Positions 26,122 through 35,037 of a stretch of DNA of 64,000 nt are shown piece after piece; position 1 is the first letter of the stretch; the number at the start of each line of letters is the position of its first letter. The stretch spans positions 26,782-90,781 of the forward strand of contig JAFRSO010000076.1 of NCBI GenBank assembly GCA_017427545.1, read 5' to 3'. Under the pieces are notes generated by a model, which ran no database searches, had not been told where the DNA came from, and saw only the letters and a list, made by a program, of their open reading frames with translations. Source of the stretch: Selenomonadaceae bacterium. GTDB taxonomy: Bacteria > Bacillota > Negativicutes > Selenomonadales > Selenomonadaceae. The translations under genes were made by a program, and so were the position numbers.

Positions 26122-26412
26122 CTATTTTTCTTTGAACGACAGCAGAGTAAATTCCGAAATTATATTCTGCGTAAATTTTATGTAGATAATTAAATCTTCA
26201 TATGGAACGTGATAAACGTCTTGCCAAATTTTGTGATTGGCATATGAAGTCATTGATTTATAAAAATGTTTTAACTCCATAGTAGAAATAACTTTATCGA
26301 TTCCCTCGTCGTTAAATCCTAAATCCAATGCATTTTTTTGAGCGGTTTTGGTGATTTCAAAATCTGAATTTTTGAATTCGGTCAAACTGTAAGTCGGATT
26401 AAATTTCTCCAT
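26122..26412 (-). CDS. MqsR-family ribonuclease toxin
   Basis: 96 residues. The conserved block HFYKSMTSYANHKIWQDVYH followed by IIYIKF and the C-terminal LLSFKEK match the MqsR family, whose members cleave mRNA (GCU in E. coli MqsR). The N-terminal part (YSLTEFKNSDFEITKTAQ) also fits. Upstream of its antitoxin, the order seen in mqsRA. RBS TGGAGATGATTGA. The active-site Lys/Tyr/Arg arrangement cannot be assigned confidently here. Confidence 0.82.
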   Translation of the reverse strand: MEKFNPTYSLTEFKNSDFEITKTAQKNALDLGFNDEGIDKVISTMELKHFYKSMTSYANHKIWQDVYHVPYEDLIIYIKFTQNIISEFTLLSFKEK

Positions 26413-26444
26413 TCAATCATCTCCACGTTTAATCGAAAGAATTT

Positions 26445-27533
26445 TTAGGTCGCCTCGTGAGCGGTGAGCAATGCGTCAACTTTTATATCGGTGCGGCGGT
26501 TGAGGTCGATGAATTCGCCCTTAGTCGTCTGAACAATCGGTAAGGCCGTAACCCTCGAATCATCCAGATAAACAATTTTGCCGCGTTGACCGTCACTAAG
26601 TCCAACCCAATTTCCGTTAATCGCCTGCAAAAGTTTTTTCATGAAAACGACACCGAATCTGGTATCAAGCTTGCCGGCCAAAACGTCGTTGTATAAAACT
26701 CTGATGATGTCGAAGGGCGAATTTCTCTTTGCATAGGCGCGATTTGTCGCCATAGCGTCGTAAATATCGAGTATCGCAATAATTTTCCCGAAGTCACTGA
26801 TTTTATCGCCCTTGAGCTTGCTGGGATAACCGCTGCCGTCGCAACGTTCGTGATGATGTAAAACTCCGAGCAAAACATTTTTCAAACTCCTAAGCGGCGA
26901 TTCCATTAGCAGAGCATATCCGAAAACTACATGCTTGCGGACTTCGACAAGTTCTTCATCATCGAGCTTATCGGCTTTGTTGAGAATGCCCTTGGAAATT
27001 TTCATCTTGCCGATTTCACTCAAAAGCCCCGCCATAACCAATTCGCCGACCTGCGTCGCTTTAAAGTCAAGCCAATGCGCCATAATTCCCGCCAAAATCC
27101 CGACGTTTAGCGCGTGATGAATTATATAATCTCCGTCGCGTTTCATGTTGTGAATTTGCGTGACGGCCTTAACTCCGTCGTCACACAGCTCGGAAATATT
27201 ATCGGCGCGAATGAGTTCAACCAATGACGTCCTGTCAAGCTTGCCGGTGTTGGCAAAACCGTAGTAAAGATTTTGCGTTATGGAAAAACATTTTTTATAG
27301 CAGCTGATATAATCGTCGTCAAGCAAATGTTCTTGACCGGCCTCAGTCGGCGCGTATTCTTCGGGGGTCACGTCGATATAGACAGAAAAAATATTTTTGC
27401 CGCGCAATCGGTCAAGCAACTCACTCGTCAGTTTGACATTAGCCGGAATTAAAACTTTGCCGTCAAAATCTTTCACGGCGCGTCCGACTTTCATACCCGC
27501 GCGCAATTCTGTCACGTCGTAAGATTTCAGCAT
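26445..27533 (-). CDS. HD-GYP-type protein with a degenerate HD doublet
   Basis: 362 residues. N-terminal region of about 60 residues (LRAGMKVGRAVKDFDGKVLI) as in many HD-GYP proteins, then the catalytic fold: HHALNVGILAGIMA (139-152), LLSEIGKMKI (171-180), KHVVFGYALL, HHHERCDGSGYP (226-237, GYP intact) and ILDIYDAMATNRAY. The metal-binding His-Asp of the HD motif is Ser-Glu (172-173), so c-di-GMP hydrolysis is doubtful and a receptor or scaffold role is possible. Cytoplasmic. Divergent from the YitT-family gene. Confidence 0.85.
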   Translation of the reverse strand: MLKSYDVTELRAGMKVGRAVKDFDGKVLIPANVKLTSELLDRLRGKNIFSVYIDVTPEEYAPTEAGQEHLLDDDYISCYKKCFSITQNLYYGFANTGKLDRTSLVELIRADNISELCDDGVKAVTQIHNMKRDGDYIIHHALNVGILAGIMAHWLDFKATQVGELVMAGLLSEIGKMKISKGILNKADKLDDEELVEVRKHVVFGYALLMESPLRSLKNVLLGVLHHHERCDGSGYPSKLKGDKISDFGKIIAILDIYDAMATNRAYAKRNSPFDIIRVLYNDVLAGKLDTRFGVVFMKKLLQAINGNWVGLSDGQRGKIVYLDDSRVTALPIVQTTKGEFIDLNRRTDIKVDALLTAHEAT

Positions 27534-27610
27534 CTTATATCCTCCTCGATTGAAGCTTTGAATTTTATTTGCCGCGGCGGGAAAAAATCCTGCGTTGGTT
27601 GCAAATTTCG

Positions 27611-27639
27611 TTGCGAAGATTCGACAAGTGCTCTATAAT
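27611..27639 (+). promoter_or_regulatory. Sigma-70-type promoter for the YitT-family gene
   Basis: TTGCGA (27611-27616), 17-base spacer, TATAAT (27634-27639). Places the transcript start near 27646 and so supports the TTG start at 27658. Confidence 0.65.
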
Positions 27640-27657
27640 TGCGGCGAGGTGATTCCT

Positions 27658-28524
27658 TTGGCAGATAAAAAAATTCCGCGCACAAGCATTTCGGCTTACA
27701 TCAGAAAATATTTTCAGCTTTGTATCGGCGCGGTAATTGCGGCATTAGGTTTGGAACTGTTTTTGATTCCCAACGAAGTCATTGACGGCGGCGTTGTCGG
27801 ATTGTCGATTATGGCGCAGTACGTAACGGGCTTGCCGCTGGGAACATTTTTGATTGCGTTCAATATCCCGTTCCTGTGGCTGGCGTATAAACAAATCGGC
27901 AAGGATTTTGTCATCGCGACGATTGTTGCGATAATTTTCTTGAGCGTATGGTCGGAGGTCGTCGGGGAATATCCGAAAGTTACAAACGATCCGTTCTTAG
28001 CCGCGATTTTCGGCGGGATAATTGACGGCTTGGGCGTCGGCTTGATTATGCGAGCGGGCGGCTCACTCGACGGCACAGAAATTGTTGCTATCATCGTCGA
28101 CAAGAAAACAATTTGGTCGGTCGGCGAAGTCGTCATGTTTATAAATCTGTTCATCTTGAGCGGCGCAGGACTTCTCTTCGGCTGGGATAAGGCAATGTAT
28201 TCTCTCTTCGCTTACTTCGTGATTTCCAAAATGATTGATGTCGTGATTAAGGGTCTCGACGAAATGTACGCGGTGATGATTGTCTCGAATATCCCCTACG
28301 AATTAACCGACGAACTCAACACTAAACTCGGACGCGGCGTCACACTTCTGCACGGTGAAGGCGGCTACACTCGTCAGAGCAAAGAAATTTTGTATTGCGT
28401 CGTTACTCGTCTAGAGGTCGACAAACTCAAGCAAATTGTTCACGGCATGGACGATCACGCGTTCATTACGATTTATCCCGTCAATGATATTGTCGGCGGG
28501 CGATTCAAAAAATCCAGGCATTGA
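27658..28524 (+). CDS. YitT-family membrane protein (DUF161 + DUF2179)
   Basis: 288 residues: five or so transmembrane helices (CIGAVIAALGLELFLIPNEV, LPLGTFLIAFNIPFLWLAYK, FVIATIVAIIFLSVW, GGIIDGLGVGLIMRAGGSL, VVMFINLFILSGAGLLFG) then a C-terminal DUF2179 domain (MYAVMIVSNIPYELTDEL, ILYCVVTRLEVDKLK, FITIYPVNDIVGGRF). Function of the family is unsettled. TTG at 27658 follows GCGAGGTGATTCC; the promoter just upstream rules out the longer frame from 27595. Confidence 0.88.
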   Translation: MADKKIPRTSISAYIRKYFQLCIGAVIAALGLELFLIPNEVIDGGVVGLSIMAQYVTGLPLGTFLIAFNIPFLWLAYKQIGKDFVIATIVAIIFLSVWSEVVGEYPKVTNDPFLAAIFGGIIDGLGVGLIMRAGGSLDGTEIVAIIVDKKTIWSVGEVVMFINLFILSGAGLLFGWDKAMYSLFAYFVISKMIDVVIKGLDEMYAVMIVSNIPYELTDELNTKLGRGVTLLHGEGGYTRQSKEILYCVVTRLEVDKLKQIVHGMDDHAFITIYPVNDIVGGRFKKSRH

Positions 28525-28590
28525 GTGTTGAATAATTTTTATGTTTAAAGCTACTTTTGTTTATTGAACTACTTTTTCTTTGTGCGTCAA

Positions 28591-28662
28591 TTTAGCGGGA
28601 GAGCTGTTAGCTACTAGTTGTTAGAATTCTATTCAGCTAGCAGCTAACAGCTAGAAGCTAAT
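28591..28662. repeat. TTAGCTGCTAG-type intergenic repeat
   Basis: TTAGCGGGAGAGCTGTTAGC, TAGAATTCTATTCAG and GCTAGCAGCTAACAG form nested inverted repeats. The core AGCGGGAGAGCTG...AGAATTCTA recurs in inverted orientation at 47368-47444, so the two are copies of one element. Confidence 0.8.
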
Positions 28663-28689
28663 CCTTGACGGCCTCAAGTTTTCCGCAAA

Positions 28690-28728
28690 AAAATTCCCGA
28701 CAGATTTTTTCCGTCGGGATAATTTTTT
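28690..28728. terminator. Bidirectional hairpin terminator
   Basis: CCCGAC / GTCGGG stem (extended by AT pairs) with a 12-base loop, AAAAAAA before it and TTTTTT after it. Confidence 0.65.
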
Positions 28729-28756
28729 ATAAACTATTGGAGGTTAGCTTCATGTC

Positions 28757-28798
28757 GTGAGGGTTTTGGGAGGGGAGTTTGTGAGGGTTTTGGGAGGG
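28757..28798 (+). repeat. G-rich 18-base direct repeat, possible G-quadruplex
   Basis: GTGAGGGTTTTGGGAGGG occurs at 28757-28774 and 28781-28798 (24-base period). Six runs of three or more G lie within 38 bases on the plus strand. Confidence 0.7.
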
Positions 28799-28902
28799 TG
28801 GTTGTTAGAAATTTCTTTCTGCCCTTTATACGAACGCCGCGACGATTTGTTACAAAAAAATTCCCAAAAATTTTTTCGGGGAGAAAAATTTTTTATGGCT
28901 GA

Positions 28903-31524
28903 TTATTTTTCAAGCTTGACGGGAGTTTTGGCGTTGAAGACGAAATCTTTTCCGTCAAAATCGAGTTCAACGGTGTCACCGTCTTTAACGTCGCCCGAAA
29001 TAATTTTCTTGCTGAGTTCAGTTTCGACCGTGTGAGTTAAAAGTCTCTTGAGCGGACGCGCCCCGTAATTGGCATCAAAGCCTTTTTCGGAAAGTGCGCT
29101 GACTGCCGAATCAGTCCACGTGAACTGAACGTTGATTTGCTTTTCAAGACGTGCGCCGAGAGTCTTCAACAAAATTTCTGCAATGGCTTTGACTTGCTCC
29201 TTGGCCAGCGACTTGAAAACAATGATGTCGTCAATGCGGTTGAGGAATTCGGGACGGAAATAATCCTTGAGCAGATTTTTGATAATACCTTCCGCTTCAG
29301 CAAAAGCCTTGTTCGTGATGAAACCGATTTTGGCACGCTGCAAAATTTCCTGCGAACCCAGATTGCTCGTCATGATGATAACCGTGTTTTTGAAGTTGAC
29401 GACGCGACCTTTACCGTCAGTCAAGCGGCCGTCATCGAGAATTTGCAGGAGCACGTTGAAAATATCGCGGTGAGCCTTTTCAATCTCGTCAAGCAAAATC
29501 ACGCTGTAAGGTCTGCGGCGAACGGCTTCGGTAAGTTGCCCGCCCTCATCGTAACCGACATATCCGGGAGGCGCGCCGATTAACCTTGCGACGGTATGCT
29601 TTTCCATGTACTCCGACATATCGACGCGGATAATGCTGCGTTCGTCGTCGAAGAGAGCTTCCGCCAGAGCCTTTGCAAGTTCAGTTTTGCCGACACCTGT
29701 CGGGCCTAGGAATATAAATGATCCGATTGGGCGATTGGGATCTTTGATACCTGCGCGGGCACGCAAGATTGCTTCGCTGACGACCTTAACGGCCTCATCT
29801 TGACCGACAACGCGTTCATGCAAAGTGTCTTCAAGGTGCAAAAGTTTTTCACGTTCGCCCGTCAACATTTTGGCAAGCGGTATGCCCGTCCACCTACTCA
29901 CGACCCTTGCAATATCCTCTTCGCCGACCTCTTCCTTCAAAAGGCGATCATCTTTCGATTGCGCGGCAATTTCTTCCTCGAACTTTTTAAGCGTGTTCAT
30001 CAGCTGCGGAAGTTTGCCGTATTTCAGCTCCGACGCCTTCTGCAAATTGTACGCACGCTGCGCTTCCTCAATCTCGTTGTTGACCTCATCAATTTCCTTT
30101 TTGATTGCACGCACGCGCAGGATTGATTGCTTTTCAGCCTCCCACTTGTCGCGCAGAACTTTTTCCTCCGATTTGAGCTTTGAAATTTCTTCGACGGTTG
30201 AGCCAAGTTTTTCCTTCGACGCATTGTCGGATTCTTTCTTCAACGCTTGCTCTTCAATTTCAAGCTGCATGATTTTGCGGCGAATTTCATCAATCGGCGC
30301 GGGCAATGATTCAATTTCCGTCCGAAGTTTAGCGGCCGCCTCGTCCATTAAATCAATCGCCTTGTCCGGTAAAAATCTGTCGGAAATGTAACGGTCTGAA
30401 AGCGTCGCCGCACTCACCAACGCCGCGTCACGAATTCTCACGCCGTGATGAACTTCGTAACGTTCCTTGATTCCGCGCAGAATCGTAATCGTATCCTCAA
30501 CGCTGGGTTCGCCGACCATGACGGGTTGAAAACGTCGTTCAAGGGCAGTATCCTTCTCGATATATTTGCGGTATTCGTTAAGCGTCGTCGCGCCAATGCA
30601 ACGCAACTCTCCGCGCGCCAACATCGGCTTCAAAATATTTCCGGCATCCATTGCACCTTCAGCCTTGCCGGCACCAACTACCGTGTGAACTTCGTCGATA
30701 AACAGCAGAATTTGTCCGTCAGATTTTTGAATCTCCGTAAGCACTGCTTTAAGACGCTCCTCGAATTCGCCGCGGAATTTTGCGCCGGCAATGAGCGAGC
30801 CCATATCCAGTGCGTAAAGAGTTTTATTCTTGAGTGATTCGGGAACATCTCCCGCCACGATTCGCCTTGCAAGACCTTCGACGATTGCAGTTTTGCCGAC
30901 GCCCGGTTCACCAATCAGCACAGGATTATTTTTCGTGCGCCGACTCAAAATTTCAATCGTCCTGCGAATTTCCTCATCACGCCCGATAACCGGATCAAGT
31001 TTGCTTGCACGAGCCATTTGCGTTAAATCCCGTCCGAACTTCGACAAGCTCTGATAAGTCTCTTCGGGATTGTCGCTGGTAACATTTTGCTTGCGATATT
31101 TTTTAATCGCCGCGTCAATTTTATCCTTGCTCAACGAATATTCCCGCGCAATGTCTTGAAGTTCTTTCTTGCCGTCACTGACCAGCGCAAGCAATAAATG
31201 TTCCGTGCTGATGAATTCATCCTTCATTGACGCTGCATATTCTCGCGCCTTACCTATGACGCGCGCCAAATCTACGCCCATTGCAAGCCGCTCTTGACCT
31301 TTGACTTGCGGAATTTTATTCAGCTCCGCTTCAAGTCGCACTTTGAACATCGGCAAATCCGTTTGACATTCTTGGAAAATCGTCGCCAATAATCCTTCCG
31401 GCTCCTTCGCCAACGCCAACATCAAATGCACCGAATTGAATTCTTGATGATATTTCATTGCCGCAAGCTGTTGAGCTGCCTGCATTGCCTGTTGAGCTTT
31501 CGCCGTATATTTTTCTCCTGCCAT
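28903..31524 (-). CDS. clpB: ClpB disaggregase (Hsp100)
   Basis: ATP-dependent protein disaggregase working with DnaK; 873 residues. Clp_N repeats (1-145), AAA-1 with [13 protein letters not shown] and [15 protein letters not shown], coiled-coil middle domain (about 400-525, rich in Glu/Lys, [20 protein letters not shown]), AAA-2 with [15 protein letters not shown] and [11 protein letters not shown], and the C-terminal D2-small domain ([17 protein letters not shown]). ATG with CAGGAGTGA upstream. Preceded by a TTGACT-17-TATCAT promoter and followed by no other gene; a CtsR repressor gene is present at 49823. Confidence 0.98.
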   Translation of the reverse strand: MAGEKYTAKAQQAMQAAQQLAAMKYHQEFNSVHLMLALAKEPEGLLATIFQECQTDLPMFKVRLEAELNKIPQVKGQERLAMGVDLARVIGKAREYAASMKDEFISTEHLLLALVSDGKKELQDIAREYSLSKDKIDAAIKKYRKQNVTSDNPEETYQSLSKFGRDLTQMARASKLDPVIGRDEEIRRTIEILSRRTKNNPVLIGEPGVGKTAIVEGLARRIVAGDVPESLKNKTLYALDMGSLIAGAKFRGEFEERLKAVLTEIQKSDGQILLFIDEVHTVVGAGKAEGAMDAGNILKPMLARGELRCIGATTLNEYRKYIEKDTALERRFQPVMVGEPSVEDTITILRGIKERYEVHHGVRIRDAALVSAATLSDRYISDRFLPDKAIDLMDEAAAKLRTEIESLPAPIDEIRRKIMQLEIEEQALKKESDNASKEKLGSTVEEISKLKSEEKVLRDKWEAEKQSILRVRAIKKEIDEVNNEIEEAQRAYNLQKASELKYGKLPQLMNTLKKFEEEIAAQSKDDRLLKEEVGEEDIARVVSRWTGIPLAKMLTGEREKLLHLEDTLHERVVGQDEAVKVVSEAILRARAGIKDPNRPIGSFIFLGPTGVGKTELAKALAEALFDDERSIIRVDMSEYMEKHTVARLIGAPPGYVGYDEGGQLTEAVRRRPYSVILLDEIEKAHRDIFNVLLQILDDGRLTDGKGRVVNFKNTVIIMTSNLGSQEILQRAKIGFITNKAFAEAEGIIKNLLKDYFRPEFLNRIDDIIVFKSLAKEQVKAIAEILLKTLGARLEKQINVQFTWTDSAVSALSEKGFDANYGARPLKRLLTHTVETELSKKIISGDVKDGDTVELDFDGKDFVFNAKTPVKLEK

Positions 31525-31540
31525 GATTTATCACTCCTGT

Positions 31541-31587
31541 TTAGCTGCTAGTTGTTAGCTACTAGCTACTAGCTACTAGTTCTTAAG
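31541..31587. repeat. TTAGCTACTAG-type repeat in the clpB leader
   Basis: Four or five copies of TAGCTACTAGC/TTAGCTGCTAG between the clpB promoter and start, so transcribed in the clpB leader. Confidence 0.75.
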
Positions 31588-31595
31588 CGTTGCTT

Positions 31596-31624
31596 ATGAT
31601 AAACTCAAATAATCAAAAAGTCAA
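31596..31624 (-). promoter_or_regulatory. clpB promoter
   Basis: Minus strand TTGACT (31624-31619), 17 bases, TATCAT (31601-31596). Two GTCAA units (GTCAATACGTCAAT) lie over and beside the -35, reminiscent of half CtsR heptamers but with the wrong spacing. Confidence 0.6.
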
Positions 31625-31654
31625 TACGTCAATCAAAAAATTTAATTCCTAACT

Positions 31655-31692
31655 CAAAAACACCCTCCGCCATTTTCGACAGAAGGTGTCTT
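31655..31692 (-). terminator. Terminator of the trxB-glutathione peroxidase operon
   Basis: Minus strand stem ACACCTTCTGTC / GGCGGAGGGTGT (paired with several G-T wobbles) followed by TTTTTG. Confidence 0.7.
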
Positions 31693-31713
31693 TCAATTTG
31701 ATTCGCCGTGAGT

Positions 31714-32259
31714 TTATAAAAGTTTCTCAATATCTTTGGCGATTGAAGCGGGCGTAGTCGTCGGCTCAAAGCGTGCAACAACTTCACCGTCGCGGTTGAT
31801 TAAAAATTTCGTGAAGTTCCACTTAATGCCGTCGCCTTCGAGATATTCGGGGAAATTTTTCTGCAGAGCGTCGAGGAGCGGTTTTGCAACGGGGTGATTC
31901 ATGTCGAAGCCCTCAAACTTTTTCTGCGCGGTGAGATACTTGAACAGCGGTTGAGCCGTCTCGCCGCGAACGTCGCCCTTGGCAAAAATCGTGAATGTCA
32001 CGCCGTAATTGAGCTTGCAGAACTGCTGAACCTCATCATTCGTACCCGGCTCTTGACCGGCAAATTGGTTGCAGGGGAATCCGAGAATTTCAAGCCCTTT
32101 ATCCTTGTAATCGTCGTAGAGTTTTTGCAACTCCTTCAGTTGGCTCGTAAATCCGCATTTGCTCGCCGTGTTGACGACCAGCAGAACTTTGCCCTTGTAA
32201 TCGGCCAGCGATTTATCCTCGCCGCGTTTAGTCTTGACAGTGAAATCGTAAATACTCAT
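31714..32259 (-). CDS. Glutathione peroxidase-family peroxidase (Cys type)
   Basis: 181 residues. The peroxidatic motif [11 protein letters not shown] has Cys where the selenoprotein forms have Sec; [12 protein letters not shown] and [18 protein letters not shown] complete the catalytic tetrad region (Gln, Trp, Asn). Bacterial Cys-GPx enzymes usually take electrons from thioredoxin, which fits the thioredoxin reductase four genes upstream in the same operon. No signal peptide; cytoplasmic. GGAGG before ATG. Confidence 0.95.
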   Translation of the reverse strand: MSIYDFTVKTKRGEDKSLADYKGKVLLVVNTASKCGFTSQLKELQKLYDDYKDKGLEILGFPCNQFAGQEPGTNDEVQQFCKLNYGVTFTIFAKGDVRGETAQPLFKYLTAQKKFEGFDMNHPVAKPLLDALQKNFPEYLEGDGIKWNFTKFLINRDGEVVARFEPTTTPASIAKDIEKLL

Positions 32260-32273
32260 GAAAATTATCCTCC

Positions 32274-32510
32274 TTAAGCCGACGCAAGCAGCTCTTCAAT
32301 CTTGCGCTTATCGAAGCCGACGACGTAATTTTTGCCGTCAATCGTCGTGACGGGAACCGCCAAGTCGCCCGAAATCCTTTTGCACTCGGCGGCAGCCTCT
32401 TCGTCAAGTTCAATGTCGCGCACTTCATATTCCACGCCGCGAGCCTGAAGAAAACGCTTCGTCTTCTGGCAGAAAGGACAATCCTCAAATCCAAATACGG
32501 TTACTTTCAT
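32274..32510 (-). CDS. Glutaredoxin-like thiol protein, CPFC type
   Basis: 78 residues: beta strand, redox site [14 protein letters not shown], cis-Pro motif [18 protein letters not shown]. Paralogue of the gene at 33566 (shared [12 protein letters not shown]...D). Its ATG overlaps the stop of the GIY-YIG gene (ATGA), and its Shine-Dalgarno AAGGAGGAA lies inside that gene's last codons. Electron donor (glutathione, thioredoxin reductase or other) cannot be told from sequence. Confidence 0.92.
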   Translation of the reverse strand: MKVTVFGFEDCPFCQKTKRFLQARGVEYEVRDIELDEEAAAECKRISGDLAVPVTTIDGKNYVVGFDKRKIEELLASA

Positions 32511-33553
32511 AAAAATTCCTCCTTATACAACAGATATTCTATCGGTTTGTTGAAAATCTCAACGAGTTTGGCTTTGTCTTTCGCCGTAAAATTTTTCTTG
32601 CAACGCATTTTACTGGAGAATGTCTGCTGTGCTAATCCCATAAGTTCTGCGAGTGACGTGTACGAGAAGCCCTGTTCGATTATTGCGTTGAGTAAATTCT
32701 TGAACGGGGTTTGGTGGCGCCTTGAAAGCCTTGTCGGTAATCCGTCATCACGTGCGAGCAAATACTCTGCGGGCTTATTAAAAAATTCAACGAGTTTGGC
32801 GGCTTCAATTTCTGTAAATTTCAATTCACCGCGCATTTTGCTAAAAAGGGTGGAATGAGTTAATTTCAGAAGCTTCGCGATATCGGGACCCAATATACTA
32901 TTTGCATCCATTTCGGCTATCAAATTTTTAAACGGACTAAAGCCGCGATATTTCACAGGCAATTTTGCGAAACCTTTCACTCCAGATATCGCTGTCGGCA
33001 ATCCATCATCGCGTGCCAGCAAATACTCAGCAGGCAACTCAAAAACTTTAACGAGCTTATCAACATCTTTCGCCGTGAAATTCTTTCTGCCGCGCATTTT
33101 TTCGGAAAGCGTTTGCTGTATCATCCCCAGCAGTTGCGCGAGTGCAGTACCCGGCATCTGCCTTGCGTCCATTTCGAAACGCAAATTTTTGAACGGGCTA
33201 TCCTTACGGTGACGCACGGCGTGGTTAAAGCATTGTTCGGGCGTGCGTTCCAAGCTGCTAGTTCCTTCGCCGCCGTCAGTCAAATTATAACCGTTCGGGC
33301 TTTTGGTGTTAAGCAGGATGATGAAAAATTTTTCCCACTTGTCCATTTCAGCTTTTGACGCGCAATTTTTTATGACGATACAGCGAAAATTTTCCCAGCC
33401 GTACTTGCGAATAGCCGCGTCCACGCCGACTTTTCTTTTTTTACTGTCGCGTTTATGTTCAGCAATTCGCCTTTTAAAAGCCTGCTTCGTTTGCCCGACG
33501 TACATTTTGCCATTAATCGTGTTGAGCATGTAATAAACTACGCCATAAGCCAT
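32507..33553 (-). CDS. GIY-YIG endonuclease-like protein with three HTH repeats
   Basis: 348 residues. Residues 1 to about 95 form a GIY-YIG nuclease domain (GVVYYMLNTINGKMYVGQT, RRIAEHKRD, GWENFRCIVI, EKFFIILLNT, GYNLTDGGEG). Then three related about 65-residue units starting near 119, 209 and 284, each with SPFKNL or TPFKNL, LAQLLGMIQQTLSEKM-type helix-turn-helix, FTAKDVDKLVKVF and PAEYLLARDDGLPT. The layout suggests a homing or site-specific nuclease with a DNA-reading array. It is inserted tightly between two glutaredoxin-like paralogues (12-base gap one side, 4-base overlap the other), so likely a mobile gene settled in the operon. Confidence 0.85.
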   Translation of the reverse strand: MAYGVVYYMLNTINGKMYVGQTKQAFKRRIAEHKRDSKKRKVGVDAAIRKYGWENFRCIVIKNCASKAEMDKWEKFFIILLNTKSPNGYNLTDGGEGTSSLERTPEQCFNHAVRHRKDSPFKNLRFEMDARQMPGTALAQLLGMIQQTLSEKMRGRKNFTAKDVDKLVKVFELPAEYLLARDDGLPTAISGVKGFAKLPVKYRGFSPFKNLIAEMDANSILGPDIAKLLKLTHSTLFSKMRGELKFTEIEAAKLVEFFNKPAEYLLARDDGLPTRLSRRHQTPFKNLLNAIIEQGFSYTSLAELMGLAQQTFSSKMRCKKNFTAKDKAKLVEIFNKPIEYLLYKEEFL

Positions 33554-33565
33554 AAAAATCCCTCA

Positions 33566-33799
33566 TCAAAGGCAAAGCAATTTATCCAACGCCTCTTTGT
33601 CGTAGTCGATAACGTAATTTTCGTTGTCAATCGTCGTGACGGGAACCGCCCAATCCATACCCGTCAACTTCTTGCAAGCTTCACGGGCGGCAGGGTCTTT
33701 CTCAAGGTCGAATTCCTCAAACTCAACGTCTTTGGACTTGAGATATTTTTTCACTTTGGCACAATAGGGACAAGTTGCCGTTGTGTAAACTTTGACCAT
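33566..33799 (-). CDS. Glutaredoxin-like thiol protein, CPYC type
   Basis: 77 residues with the classic glutaredoxin site TTATCPYCAKVKKYL and cis-Pro [19 protein letters not shown]. Follows trxB by 5 bases. Paralogue of 32274. The pairing with trxB suggests the protein may be reduced by thioredoxin reductase, as NrdH-type redoxins are. Confidence 0.93.
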   Translation of the reverse strand: MVKVYTTATCPYCAKVKKYLKSKDVEFEEFDLEKDPAAREACKKLTGMDWAVPVTTIDNENYVIDYDKEALDKLLCL

Positions 33800-33804
33800 T
33801 TCAA

Positions 33805-34734
33805 TCAGCCTTTCAACTTCGCCAAATATTTTTCCGCCAAAAGTGCTGCAGTAGTGCCGTCGGAAGCGGCAGTCGTCAGCTGGCGAATTTCCTTTTCACG
33901 AACGTCACCGGCCGCAAATACTCCGTCAATTTCCGTCCGACAATCTTCGCCCGCAGATATCCGACCGCTTGCCGTCAATGTCAATTCGTCCTTGAAAAGC
34001 GCAGTATTCGGTTCGACGCCGATATTGACAAAAATTCCGTCAATCGCCAGCGTTTTAGTCTCGCCCGATTTTTTGTCGAAGATTTCAACTTCCTCAAGCC
34101 TTTTATCGCCGCGCAGAGCCTTGATCTCGGTTTGAAGCATGATCGTAACTTTGTCGTTGGCGCGAAGTCTTTTCTGCGAAACTTCATCAGCGCGAAATTC
34201 CGAACGATGAATCAGATAGAGTTTCTTGGCGTACTTTGTCAGGAAATTTGCCGCGTCGACAGCAGCATTTCCGCCGCCCATGACAGCGATAATTTTTCCG
34301 TCGTAAGCGTGACCATCGCAAAGCTCGCAGTAGTGGACACCACGTCCGGCAAATTTTTTCTCCTCCGGCAACGGCAACTTCCTGCGATTCATGCCCGACG
34401 CGATTATCACAACGTCCGCCTCATAAATTTTTTCCTGCGTCTCAATAATTTTCGGCGAAGTCTTCAGCGTGACTTTTTCTATCTCGTCGAACTCGTCAAT
34501 CACCGCGCCGAAATTTTCAGCCTGCGTCTGAACAGTCGAAATCAAATCGCCGCCCTTTACACTCACGAAGCCGGGATAATTTTCAATGTCCGTCGCATTG
34601 GCAATCTGCCCGCCGATAATCCCGTTTTCCAAAACCAGCGTGTCAAGATTCATGCGTCCGCAGTAAAGAGCCGCCGTCAATCCAGCCATGCCCGCGCCGA
34701 TAATCACAACGTCCTTGTGAAGTCTTTCCTTCAT
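33805..34734 (-). CDS. trxB: Thioredoxin reductase (NADPH, FAD)
   Basis: 309 residues. FAD-binding VVIIGAGMAGLTAALYCGR, GGQIANATDIENYPGF, redox-active HYCELCDGHAYDG (CxxC), NADPH-binding VMGGGNAAVDAANFL, and C-terminal GVFAAGDVREKEIRQLTTA. Heads the operon trxB-grx-GIY-YIG-grx-gpx. ATG at 34734 with GGAGGTGGTGAC just upstream; the frame stays open to 34920 on this strand but that part lies across the rpmH promoter. Confidence 0.96.
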   Translation of the reverse strand: MKERLHKDVVIIGAGMAGLTAALYCGRMNLDTLVLENGIIGGQIANATDIENYPGFVSVKGGDLISTVQTQAENFGAVIDEFDEIEKVTLKTSPKIIETQEKIYEADVVIIASGMNRRKLPLPEEKKFAGRGVHYCELCDGHAYDGKIIAVMGGGNAAVDAANFLTKYAKKLYLIHRSEFRADEVSQKRLRANDKVTIMLQTEIKALRGDKRLEEVEIFDKKSGETKTLAIDGIFVNIGVEPNTALFKDELTLTASGRISAGEDCRTEIDGVFAAGDVREKEIRQLTTAASDGTTAALLAEKYLAKLKG

Positions 34735-34828
34735 GTCACCACCTCCGCCGCCAATTTTACAATCAATGAGAGATTTTTTCAAGGCGACCGCGCTTAACAA
34801 TTGCCGCAGAAAGTCAAAATAAATATAC

Positions 34829-34857
34829 TTGACACGAAAAAACGCCTCGTCTATAAT
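34829..34857 (+). promoter_or_regulatory. rpmH promoter
   Basis: TTGACA (34829-34834), 17 bases, TATAAT (34852-34857): full consensus at both elements. Confidence 0.85.
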
Positions 34858-34892
34858 CGGCATTGTTATCTTATTGCAAGGAGGTGAGCGGT

Positions 34893-35027
34893 TTGAAGCG
34901 GACATTTCAACCGAACACACATTGGCGCAAAAAAACTCACGGTTTTCGTGAACGCATGAAGACTAAAGGCGGGCGGCTTGTCATCAAGAGACGCCGTCAG
35001 CGTGGCAGGAAAGTGCTTACTGCTTGA
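34893..35027 (+). CDS. rpmH: Ribosomal protein L34
   Basis: 44 residues, the standard bacterial L34 length: begins [20 protein letters not shown] and ends [11 protein letters not shown], very basic. TTG start with AAGGAGGTGAGCG eight bases upstream. First gene of the rpmH-rnpA-yidD-yidC-jag cluster that in most Firmicutes abuts dnaA and the origin; here trxB occupies the dnaA side. Confidence 0.97.
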   Translation: MKRTFQPNTHWRKKTHGFRERMKTKGGRLVIKRRRQRGRKVLTA

Positions 35028-35037
35028 GGGTGTGACA

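Larger units (their letters stand above)
28525..28902. other. 378-base intergenic region between yitT-like gene and clpB
   Basis: No gene seen. It holds a TAG-rich repeat (28591-28662), an inverted repeat flanked by A and T runs (28690-28728) and a G-rich direct repeat (28757-28798). The genes converge here. Confidence 0.8.

Noticed and set aside
31596..31640. CtsR operator before clpB
   Set aside because: Two GTCAA units are present, but the consensus needs two seven-base units three bases apart; spacing and third A do not fit.
34735..34892. Possible oriC next to rpmH
   Set aside because: No cluster of TTATCCACA-type boxes and no dnaA; only the rpmH promoter is convincing.
34735..34920. 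62-residue N-terminal extension of thioredoxin reductase
   Set aside because: It would run across the rpmH promoter and RBS; GGAGGTGGTGAC precedes the ATG at 34734.
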